Shown here piece by piece: positions 55,607 to 64,000 of a stretch of DNA of 64,000 nt. The stretch covers positions 38,068,901-38,132,900 of the forward strand of contig JAWZYU010000034.1 in assembly GCA_038380435.1 (NCBI GenBank). The letters are read 5' to 3'. Under the pieces are notes generated by a model. The model ran no database searches. It saw only the letters and a list, made by a program, of their open reading frames with translations, and was not told where the DNA came from. The position numbers and the translations under genes are program-made. Within the stretch, counting starts at the first letter, position 1, and every line of letters starts with the position of its first letter. The stretch comes from Ryuthela nishihirai (lineage: Eukaryota > Arthropoda > Arachnida > Araneae > Heptathelidae).

Positions 55607-55832
55607 TTCTTATTATTTAAATGCAGTGTAATAAAAATAAGTATTGTATAATTGAGGGGTTTGACAAGCTTAACTTTTCCTGGTAAGATGGTAAAAACTA
55701 AAGAGAAATATTATCGTTAAATTATGACTATCTACTTAATATCGACTTAATATCGTATTGGCTTAATATCGTTATGACTATCTACTTAATATCGTATTGG
55801 CCATCTCGATACACTAGACCTGGGCAATGTGT

Positions 55833-56216
55833 GGGGCGGGGGTGGCTCAGTCGGTAGCGCGTCAGGCTCGTAATCTGTAGTTTCCAGGTTCGAGTCCCAG
55901 CTGGGTGAGCGTTGAGATTTATCTCCGCAAAATTCCCCGCCCTGCCCACGGTCAGCAGGGGACACCGATGGACTTGGAAAGACCGCCGTCCGTCGGATGG
56001 GACGTTAAGCCGTGGCCCCATGTGCGGGAGAGCCATACCCTGTGCACGTTAAAGAACACGCTGGATGTCCTTGACGGGAGGCTACCATCTGTCTCCCAAC
56101 AGCTGTTCCAGTGGGTCCCCTCCCCCAACCTTCTCTGAGCCTTAGGGGTCCTTGTGACCTGGCCATTTAACCCATTGTGTGCAAAAAAGTGCCGCTGTGA
56201 GGTAAAACAACCCAAC
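55833..56216 (+). mobile_element. full-length SINE-A in copy B
   Basis: Complete element, GGGGCGGGGGTGG to CAACCCAACC. CCTGGACAA follows at 56217-56225 and matches the 5' flank (CCTGGGCAA here, CCTGGACAA in copy A), a 9-bp or longer target duplication. Confidence 0.93.
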
Positions 56217-56583
56217 CCTGGACAACGTAAGTAACAGAAGAACCGATTTTAAAATATAAATATAGCATTAATAATTATTTCTTTATCTCAAAATTCAGCT
56301 GGATTTTGAGATAAATAAATCATTTTATTTTACATGGCTTGAAATAAATAGCTTTGTGTTAGAAAAAACTGTATTGAAATTAAAAAGCCGCTAAATATAT
56401 CGTAATAACCTAATTATTTACAGTATAAATGCTGTGTAATAAAAATAACAAGTGTAGTATAATTGAGGGGTTTGACAAGCTCAACTTAAAAATATTCACA
56501 AATATTTTAATAAATTCATGATAAATAAATATTTTTTTTTACATGGCTTGAAATAATTTGTAATAATTTATGTTAGAAAAAAT

Positions 56584-56612
56584 GGCACTAGCGAATGGTT
56601 TTCGCTAGTGCC
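56584..56612. repeat. hairpin present only in copy B
   Basis: GGCACTAGCGAA - TGGTT - TTCGCTAGTGCC: 12-bp perfect stem, 5-base loop. Copy A reads AAAAAATGCCAAAATATAGG at the same place, so this is a 27-bp or so insertion, or a deletion in A. Confidence 0.88.
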
Positions 56613-57690
56613 AAAATATAGGCAAAATCTCACTTGTGGTAGTATAATTAAGATGCAATCTAAATTCTGCATGCAGTCTGTTACACAGAACCATGTCAAT
56701 ATCCAAAAATATGTTGTATCACTTATTAGAGTCAAAAATATTATGATAATCATAATAAATATAAATACTTAGTACTTTTCCTCCTAAAAGTATATAAATA
56801 TTAGTATGAAATATTAATATTAATGTCCACCAGTACATTTTATTTTATTCCTTACTTAAATGAATAATTTAATTAAAGAAAATAAAAAATAATATTTCTA
56901 CATCATAGAACTATCTATAGTGACGTCAGAACTTGGTCCTGCCACTGGCCTTCTGTTATAGGGGAGTAGGTAGAATCAGGGACATCTTCAAACACAGGGC
57001 TCGGACAAACCTCGAACAAAAGGAGAGAAATTAAATATACATAAAGTTTCAAGTGTTTCAATTTTCTATAATATATTATAAATTCTTTAATTTAGAACAG
57101 TGCACAATTAAATAGTTTACTTATTTCAGCTTTATTAAAACACTATGAATATTTTAAAATTAATTGGTAATTTTTTAAAAATAAATAATCACCACTATAA
57201 TTTTAAGAAATATGACAGAATTAAAACATCTATTTATTAAAATTATTTTTTTTGTTATAGCACAGTCCTTCTGACAGAACACGCACAAACAAAACAGCCA
57301 AAAGCCCTCAAAAATGTTTCTATTATTATGTTTAGATGTAAATTATTAAGGAAAATTCTGTTTTTGTATTACAAGAAACAACAATTAATATTTAAAAAAA
57401 TAGCCACCACTATTATTTTAAGTTTAAATTTCAATTATTTATTAAAAATTATTTCTTTCGTTACTGCACTGTCTTTACCAGTACGATGTAGATGGTTCTG
57501 ATCGAACACGCAGAAGCAAAACAGCAAAAAGCCTAAAGAAAGTTATTAATTATAATGGAAATCAAACATCACACAAATATTTTTGAGAATGGAGAATTGG
57601 AAAGATTTTAGTATTTTTTCCCTAGACTTTCCATTCATAGTGTATAAAAGCATATGACCCCCTTTTTTTTAATATAAATAAAAAAAAAAA

Positions 57691-57808
57691 ATACCCCCTC
57701 AAGCAGCTGCTTGCCACAGAGGTCTGACAGGAGCCTGTCAGTTTATATGCCACAGTAGAAGGTCTGAGAGGATGGCAGGACCTCAGCAGAAAAACGACAC
57801 AAACAGCC
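57691..57808 (-). mobile_element. SINE-B lacking its tRNA head (copy B)
   Basis: Counterpart of 53878-54079, cut at CAGAAAAACGACACAAACAG where the segmental duplication ends. Confidence 0.85.
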
Positions 57809-57814
57809 TAATTG

Positions 57815-58165
57815 AGGTGGGAGTGTCTCAGTCGGTAGCATGTCAGGTTCGTAATATGCAGGATTCCCAGGATTAAGTCCCACCTAAGCCAGCGTTGATA
57901 TTTATCTCCGGGAAACTCTCCGCCCTGCCCACAGCCAACAGGGGACACTTATGGGCCATCCACCGGATGTGACGTAGCCTTGACGCCATGTACGGTTGAG
58001 TCATAGCATATGTACATTAAAGAACACACTGCATGGCCTTGACGGGAGGTTATTATCTGTTTTCTAACAGCTGTGCAGTAGGCCCTATCCCTCAACCTTC
58101 TCTAAGCCCTTGGAGTCCTTGTGACCAATCAGATGCCGATCAGAGGTAAAACAGTCCACCCCGAT
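57815..58165 (+). mobile_element. old diverged SINE-A
   Basis: Plus-oriented, GGTGGGAGTGTCTCAGTCGG to GAGGTAAAACAGTCC, many substitutions and short deletions, B box decayed (GGATTAAGTCC). Confidence 0.8.
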
Positions 58166-58900
58166 ATCTTCCAACGATAAAAAAAAATCGAGGGGGAAAA
58201 AAATAATTTCTCTAACTACCGCTAGTTTATTTTTAGATTGAATTTGAAATATTTTATAACAACAACTCTATTTGGGAGTTTCGTAAAATCGCCACCGGAC
58301 TACACGTAAATTGAACGAGATAGTTAGTAATTATGAATTGGTCCTAGTAGACAATGTCATCTTAAGTAGACAATGTCATCTTAATGAACAAAACGAAAAA
58401 AAAAATCTCTGGTTACATAATAAAATTCAACACGAAGAATCCAATCTTCATTCGTTCCTTTACTCGTTCAACGAATCAACCAAATTACAAATCCAATTCT
58501 CCTTTCTCTCTTCCAAACAATGCCTGTGATCCTCTTTCAAGATTACAGAGAACAACAGATATTTTTAGGTTTGGCCATTGTCCAATGTAACCTTTTCCAT
58601 TCACACTGCTCACCGAAGCACTCGACCATTGTCTTCCCAAAGATCCAAGTCATCGAATTCCTCACGCTAAATTCACCTATACACTTCGCCGTTATCACCC
58701 ATTGAAAAGAATACACTTCTCGAAATTCCCAGTGGCCAGCAAAAGGGTTTTCAGTCGTAAAGGTGGGAGGGAGGGAAAAGTTGTGTCTTCTCCCCCCCCT
58801 TATCTCCCCCCTCCCCTCGCACGACGACGGGAAACCGACAATAGGAAGAGGTTATCGTCCGGCAAATACAAGTGGGGCATTGGCCCCTTTCACGGGTAGA
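58166..58900. other. non-repetitive region upstream of a promoter
   Basis: No transposon homology. GC rises to the right, with a C/T-rich stretch at 58780-58815. Short open frames on the plus strand are not convincing. Probably upstream regulatory DNA of the promoter at 58970. Confidence 0.4.
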
Positions 58901-58969
58901 AGGGCCCGCGGCTGAAGCTTCCTAAGGTCGGCAACCGCGTACTATTTGCTCTAGTTTCTTTCCCGCCAC

Positions 58970-59042
58970 TATATAAGGTTACGGCGCACGTGGTCTCTTC
59001 CATCTGTTCCTGAAGACTCACTCTGACGATTACACAACTCAG
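58970..59042 (+). promoter_or_regulatory. candidate TATA promoter with non-coding first exon
   Basis: TATATAAGG at 58970-58978 lies about 32 bp upstream of a pyrimidine-rich start region (CTCTTCCATCTG, A at 59002). CACGTG (58987-58992) lies between. About 41 bp further is a near-ideal splice donor, CTCAG|GTACGT (GT at 59043-59044), followed by AT-rich intron-like DNA. No ATG occurs between 59002 and 59042, so exon 1 would be 5' UTR only. The block is GC-rich and free of repeats. Short leader exons behind a strong TATA box are common in highly expressed arthropod genes. The coding part would lie to the right of the window. Gene unknown. Confidence 0.55.
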
Positions 59043-59044
59043 GT

Positions 59045-59470
59045 ACGTTTCTTCTGTGCATTCAATCATGGCACTTTTTGCTCTATGAAGTGAATGGTCA
59101 AAGAATTTAAAAATGGCCAAACCAGTGAATATTTTGCTAACAAGGAGAAAAATAACGAAATTAACTGTTATTTATTCTAATTTTTTATTTTCTTCTTAAA
59201 ATTTTTTATATTAATAGGAATGTATGTTATTCACTGTTAATTAAAAAAAATATTTATATGATTAGCAAATTCTGTTTATTTACTAATTGTGGTACGTTGA
59301 TGTTGGAGGGCTCCTAACTTTCCCGCAACATTTGAGTCTAATAGTTCTTATCACATTCTAATAGTCTAATCTTCTTACCACATTTGAATTTAATCTAATA
59401 GTGTTAAATAAATAGCTTATAGGCTTAAGAGGTTAGCATAAAAGAAACTTTCGGTTTCAAAGTTTTTAAG
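59045..59470. other. intron-like AT-rich DNA
   Basis: No gene seen; would be intron 1 if the promoter at 58970 is real. Confidence 0.35.
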
Positions 59471-59940
59471 CCGTCCCATGGCCGAGTGGTTAGAGCACTT
59501 GGCTACTGATCTAAGGGACCTGGGTTCGAGACCCGGGTCCCATGGCCGAGTGGTAAGCGTGCTTCGCTACTGATCTAAGGGATCTGGGTTCGAGCCCCGG
59601 GTCCCATGGCCGAGTGGTTAGCGTGCTTGGCTACTGATCTAAGGGACCTGGGTTCGAGCCCCGGGTCCCATGACCGAGTGGTTAGCGTGCTTGGCTACTG
59701 ATCTAAGGGACCTGGGTTCGAGCCCCGGGTCCCATGACCGAGTGGTTAGCGTGCTTGGATACTGATCTAAGGGACCTGGGTTCGAGCCCCGGGTAAGGCA
59801 TGGCTGTTTTGTGTCGTTTTTCTGCTGAGGGCCTGCCATCCTCCCAGACTTTCTACTATGGCATATTAACTGACAGGCTCCTGTCAGACCTCTGTGGCAA
59901 GCAGCTCCTTAAGGAGTTTTTATTTATTTAATGTAAATGG
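59471..59940 (+). mobile_element. SINE-B with five tandem tRNA heads
   Basis: The 64-bp unit GTCCCATGGCCGAGTGGTTA … GGGTTCGAGCCCCGG starts at 59473, 59537, 59601, 59665 and 59729, an exact period. After the fifth head the normal SINE-B body follows (GGTAAGGCATGGCTG, TTTTTCTGCTGAGGGCC, CAGGCTCCTGTCAGACC) with a TTTATTTATTTA end. Each head has an A box and B box, so five Pol III promoters are in line. Heads lack a paired acceptor stem, so they are not tRNA genes. Confidence 0.93.
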
Positions 59941-60308
59941 GATTGTTAGAAACTGAAACGATTAACGCCTCATACAAAAAATTCTGCAAAAAGTACATCT
60001 TTGTAAGCAACATTTGTTCTTCAAAATATTTTTAATTTCGCAATTTTTCGCCTGTTTAAATAGATTAATCTCAGAGATTGTGTTGTTTTAATGACAAGTA
60101 TTTGATGGATAAATGACACAACATTGTTGGATCATGCAAAAGAGACAAAGTTCCATTTATTTAGATAAATATATTTTAGATAATCAAAAGATTGTTTCTT
60201 TAGATTTTTGATTTTATTACTATTATGTGTAAATCGATTGATAAATTGTATTAATTAAGAAATTGCTATTATGGGGGCGTAAAAATCGATTTGTTATTTT
60301 GTGGTAGT

Positions 60309-61356
60309 GGTTGATCGCGAGATTATATGGCATATCAGACAAGTTAGTTAACATAATGAAAGCTTTCTATAATAACACTGAGTCGTGTGTGAGAATTGGT
60401 AAGGCTTGTAGCAATTGGTTTAGCATTACTTCTGGTGTTCGACAAGGGTGCATTTTGTCTCCTTTTCTCTTTAGCTTGGTTATTGATTATGTTATGCGAA
60501 ATTCACTTCAAGGGAAAGATTTTGGCCTTAAATGGGCTGGAGATACGAAAATTTCTGATTTAGATTATGCTGATGATTTAGCCCTTTTGGCAAATGATGT
60601 TGATGAGATGAACTCTTTCATTCGAGCTGTTGATGAGACTGGTAGTACAGTAGGTTTCGTTATAAACAGAGAGAAAACTAAAGTGATGAAAATTAGTCAG
60701 GCAGGTTGTGATTCAGTTCATCTGAATGGTTGCAGTCTTGAGCAGGTGTCACAGTTTAATTATCTTGGGAGCTATGTAACAGATAATGGTGATGTGCGGC
60801 ATGAGATTAACAGACGAATAGGGATTGCTGCCGGGACTTTTAAGAATCTATGGAGAGTGTGGAGAAATAGGCGTATACACCTAAAGACTAAAATTAGACT
60901 GTATAATAGTTTGGTTCTTTCTAGGGTTAGTTATGGTAGTGAAATTTGGACACTTTGTAAACAAGGTAACAGGAAACTAGATGCTTACGCAGTATCTTGG
61001 GTATTAGGTGGTTTAACTTTGTAACTAATGAAGAGGTTAGGCAAAATAGTCTGCAACCTCCTTTCAGCAGCATATTGTGCAGAGGAAGACTCCGTTGGTT
61101 TGACCATGCTGCCCGTATGAATAATTATAGATTGGCGAATAGGGTTATGAACAGTGTGCCTAAAGGCCTCAGAAGGAGGGGGAGACCTAGGATGCGGTGG
61201 GCAGACAATGTCAAACAGGACCTTGTTAGAATTGGTGTGCAGTGGCCAGATGCAGCAGCTGTAGCTCACGACAGATATGTTTGGAGAACTAAATTGCACA
61301 ATCTGGTTGGAACTTCGTATCCCATGGCTGCTGAGGATGATGAGGATGATGGGTAG
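60309..61356 (+). pseudogene. RTE-like LINE reverse transcriptase, C-terminal relic
   Basis: Frame 60311-61024 encodes the later part of a non-LTR reverse transcriptase: SGVRQGCILSPFLF (motif around residues 42-55), the catalytic LDYADDLALLA (about residues 83-93), then FNYLGSYVTDNG and thumb-region sequence. Near 60990 the frame shifts by one and continues to 61356 with ILGIRWFNFVTNEEVRQ and the RRRGRPRMRWADNVKQDL C-terminal signature. The endonuclease and RT start are missing (5' truncation), and the frame break means it is dead. The GATGAGGATGATGG end resembles the short GAT-rich 3' ends of RTE elements. Clade by motif recognition only. Confidence 0.85.
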
Positions 61357-61470
61357 AAAAATTGATGAATTTGTGCAAATCAGATTTTTTTTTACTAATC
61401 TCTCTAAAGCTTTGGCTTTTTCATTTGTTGGTTTGTCAAAACAATTATTCCACCATATCTTCCCAACCGA

Positions 61471-61699
61471 ATTGGGTTGTTTTAGCTCTGAGCTTCACTT
61501 TTTTTCAAAATTTTCTAAATGGCCAGGACTCAAGGAACCCAAACGCTCAGAGAAGGTTGGTTAAAGGTCTTAGGAGACAGAAGATAACCTTCCGTCAAGG
61601 TATATCGTATTTTTTAACTTACAGGTATGTATTTCCCTCCACACACATGGGCGCGGCTTAACGTCCCATTCGACGGACGGCGATCTTTCCACTAACCGG
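61471..61699 (-). mobile_element. diverged SINE-A, 5'-truncated
   Basis: Minus-oriented, from ATTGGGTTGTTTTAGC to TTCCACTAACCGG; several internal deletions. Its truncated end is the target of the next SINE-A. Confidence 0.8.
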
Positions 61700-61944
61700 G
61701 TTGGGTTGGATTGTTTTACCTCTGAGTGGCAATTTTTTTGCACACCATGGTCACATAGAATTCAGGTCACATGAACCTCAAAGACTCAGAGAAGGTTGAG
61801 GGAGGGGACCCACTGGAATAGCTGTTGGGAGACAGATGGTAGCCTCCCGTCAAGGCCATCCAGCGTGTTCTTTAACATGCACAGAGTATGGCTCTCCCGC
61901 ACACGGGTCCACGGCTTAACGTCCCATTCGATGGGCTGCGGCCA
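61700..61944 (-). mobile_element. 5'-truncated SINE-A with perfect target-site duplication
   Basis: Minus-oriented, starting GTTGGGTTGGATTGTTTTAC, truncated at CGATGGGCTGCGGCCA. Flanked by TTCCACTAACCGG at 61687-61699 and 61945-61957 (13 bp, perfect). Confidence 0.94.
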
Positions 61945-62055
61945 TTCCACTAACCGGTAATGAGGTATATACCATATGAAAGCTTATATGGCGGGGAGTG
62001 TCATGAATTATAAACATATAGCACATGCTTTCTTACTCACCACCCCTTCTGAAAA

Positions 62056-62439
62056 GGGGCGGGGGTGGCTCAGTCGGTAGCGCGCCAGGCTCGTAATCTG
62101 TAGTTCCCAGGTTCGAGTCCCAGCTGGGTCAGCGTTGAGATTTATCTCCGCAAAATTTCCCCGCCCTGCCCACGGTCAGTAGAGGACACCGATGGGCTTG
62201 GAAAGGCCGCCGTCCGTCGGATGGGACGTTAAGCAGTGGCCCCGTGTGCGGGAGAGCCATACCCTGTGCATGTTAAAGAACACGCTGGGTGGCCTTGACG
62301 GGAGGCTACCATCTGTCTCCCAACAGCCGTTCCAGTGGGTCCCCTCCCCCAACCTTCTCTGAGCCTTCGGGGTCCATGTGACCTGGCCATTTAGCCCATG
62401 GTGTGCAGAAAAATGCCGCTCAGAGGTAAAACAACCCAA
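62056..62439 (+). mobile_element. full-length SINE-A with perfect target-site duplication
   Basis: Plus-oriented, 384 bp, intact A and B boxes, flanked by CCTTCTGAAAA at 62045-62055 and 62440-62450 (11 bp). Confidence 0.95.
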
Positions 62440-62568
62440 CCTTCTGAAAAAAAAAAAGGGTTGGGAAAAGTAAACAATTTTTCCATTATATCTTCCTAAC
62501 GCTAGGGCCGAGAGCAACAGATAAAGTGTCAAATGAAAACTTGTGATGTTTAAAGTATCATAGGATTT

Positions 62569-62959
62569 CGGTTGTTTTACCTCTGAGCGGCACCTTTTTG
62601 CATACAATGGGCTAAATGACCAGGTCACAAAGATCCCGAAGGCTCAGAGAAGAGACCCACTGAACTCTTTGTAAACAAGTTAAGAGGAAACTTTATGTCG
62701 GGAGAAAGATGGTAGCCTCCCGCCAAGGCCATCCAGCGTGTTCTTTAACGTGCACAAGGTATGGCTCTTCCGCACATGGGGCCACGGCGAAACGTCCCAT
62801 CTGTCAGACGGCAGCCTTTCCAAGCCCATCGGTGTCCCCTACTGACCGTGGGCAGGGAATTTTGCGGAGATAAATCTCAACGCTGACCCAGCTGGGACTC
62901 GAACCTGGGAACTACAGATTACGAGCCTTGCGCGCTACCGACTGAGCCACCCCCGCCCC
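62569..62959 (-). mobile_element. SINE-A with a small foreign insert
   Basis: Minus-oriented, CGGTTGTTTTACCTCTGAGC to CCACCCCCGCCCC. Within the tail, GGTTGGGGGAGGG… is replaced by a non-SINE TCTTTGTAAACAAGTTAAGA segment of about 35 bp near 62665-62700. TTTGTAAACAAG also occurs in the LINE relic at 60953, which may be coincidence. Confidence 0.88.
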
Positions 62960-64000
62960 GACCTTCTAGGGAGAAAAAAATTGTTTTTTTTTTCTTTACA
63001 GTAATGTTGCATAGAATTTCAAGTGCTAAGCAATATTCTGGTTTAAAAACCATTCATACAGAGTGTTTTTGGATGAAATCGAACTCTTAACTGAAATGTA
63101 TTTAAATTAATAGGTATACCTCTCGAGAATCACATTAGTTTTAATGACGTCAGAGGTATATTAATTAATTATGCATTTAAATATGCGAAATGGTTGAAGT
63201 GACGTTTTTCTCCAAAATTTTGCTATAACTCATTTACTTTCAAATAATATGAAATAACTTATTTATTTTAACTACATTATATAGAATTGAATATTTTAAA
63301 ATTAATTAGTAACTTATAAAGATATATAACTACCACTTGAATTTTAATGAAATTAACTCTAAGTAAGCTGTTAAAAAATCGTATCCTATGTAAATTACTG
63401 TTTCAATGCCTGTCACAAGGCAAAGTCTTTATTTTATACACCAGACTTTGACAGCCGTTGAGGGCACATAGGTGAGGAATAAAGTATGCATAATAAGCAA
63501 TTTAATTTTTCTAAAATTAAATTAAAATTTATTTTTAAACTATATAAAATAATTTATTTGTTATGACTATATTAAAATGTTTATAAATATTTTAAAACTG
63601 ATTAAATACCGCTTTTTAAAAATTAATATCTACCAGTTAAATTTTAATGAAAAAGAAATTATTTAAATATTAAAAAAAAAAAATGAATACTTCTGTTACT
63701 GCACTGTCTAGGCCTAATATGATGAAGGGGTCTTTGCCAATAGTCTTTACTACCGGGACGCGAATTCATTTTGAAGATTCATAAAACGATAGAATATCAG
63801 GGAAAACATTATTCAAAAAAGGAAATATTTTATACCACAGCTATCGAGAGATGGTTGCAATGACGTCATCACTACTGTAAAACTTACCACTGTATATGTA
63901 ATTATTCCACAACAGAACAATTATAGTCAAAAATAGTTATGGTAAATAATTATTACCCGGCCACGGAATTATAGAGTGAGAGTTTGCCGGGCCACGAGGT
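62960..64000. other. AT-rich region with dispersed-family fragments
   Basis: No gene seen. Contains TGACGTCA-type sites (about 63146 and 63861), CTACCAGTTAAATTTTAATG (about 63625) and CTGTTACTGCACTGTCTAGG (about 63693), phrases shared with the AT-rich dispersed family at 53200-53650. Confidence 0.45.

Larger units (their letters stand above)
54246..57803. repeat. segmental duplication, copy B (about 3.6 kb)
   Basis: Second copy of 50316-53993, separated by about 250 bp. Retains the complete SINE-A, lacks the approx. 190-bp local duplication, and carries a 29-bp hairpin at 56584-56612 that copy A lacks. The high identity says the duplication is recent. Confidence 0.92.

Noticed and set aside
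58890..59120. Minus-strand 76-codon frame across the promoter region
   Set aside because: It overlaps the TATA, leader exon and donor on the plus strand, which together are a better explanation.
59473..59792. Cluster of five tRNA-Ser genes
   Set aside because: Only about 64 bp each, no pairing acceptor arms, and the last head runs directly into a SINE-B body.

Overview
This window is a repeat-dominated piece of a nuclear genome from an animal, most likely an arthropod and possibly an arachnid. The guess rests on intron-style splice signals, tRNA-derived SINEs, Tc1-like MITEs, an RTE-like LINE relic and an AT-rich background; the exact organism cannot be fixed from the sequence. Nothing in it looks prokaryotic or plasmid-like. 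Names used here: SINE-A is an approx. 385-bp SINE with a tRNA-like head (A box TGGCTCAGTCGGTAG, B box GGTTCGAGTCC, anticodon-loop position reading CGT, best matched by an elongator tRNA-Met-like ancestor) and a 3' end AAAACAACCCAAC without poly(A). SINE-B is a second SINE with a tRNA-Ser-like head. MITE-T is a Tc1/mariner-like MITE with TA target duplications and termini CAGTCGCTCAAAAA.

Layout. 1-3.4 kb: a partial host exon on the minus strand at the left edge, then multimeric SINE-A copies. 3.4-9.7 kb: SINE-A copies, a foldback element, a 35-bp tandem array, an exon-like block and a LINE endonuclease relic. 9.8-14.1 kb: a 4.3-kb array of a 32-bp pyrimidine-rich monomer. 14.7-14.8 kb: a probable host exon (minus). 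15.3-20.4 kb: one SINE-A copy whose inside has expanded into about 124 copies of a 38/39-bp monomer. 20.4-25 kb: rearranged SINE-A and MITE-T. 25.9-27.9 kb: a 100-bp tandem array made of five 20-bp subunits. 28-37.7 kb: SINE-A copies, an exon-like block, a satellite made from MITE-T ends, and another AT-rich tandem array. 37.7-42.2 kb: a 28-bp array carrying a TTAA-flanked element that itself contains six 278-bp tandem units. 42-50 kb: MITE-T composites and SINE-A. 50.3-57.8 kb: a 3.6-kb tandem segmental duplication carrying SINE-B and SINE-A. 59.0 kb: a likely TATA promoter with a short non-coding first exon (plus). 59.5 kb: a SINE-B with five tRNA heads. 60.3-61.4 kb: an RTE-like reverse transcriptase relic. 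The rest is SINE-A and AT-rich DNA.

Genes. Intact protein-coding genes are not visible. The best host coding evidence is two minus-strand exon candidates (1-263 and 14679-14825) and, more weakly, blocks at 6883-7290 and 31182-31499. The window appears to be intronic or intergenic DNA crowded with transposons.

Main message. At least six independent loci here show a transposon, or a piece of one, turning into a tandem repeat: SINE-A interior (38 bp), SINE-A tail (169 bp, five loci), SINE-A 5' head (30 bp x3), SINE-B tRNA head (64 bp x5), MITE-T half-element (209-bp dimer) and the interior of a TTAA element (278 bp x6). They seem to be at different stages of the same process, which is the most interesting feature of the window.
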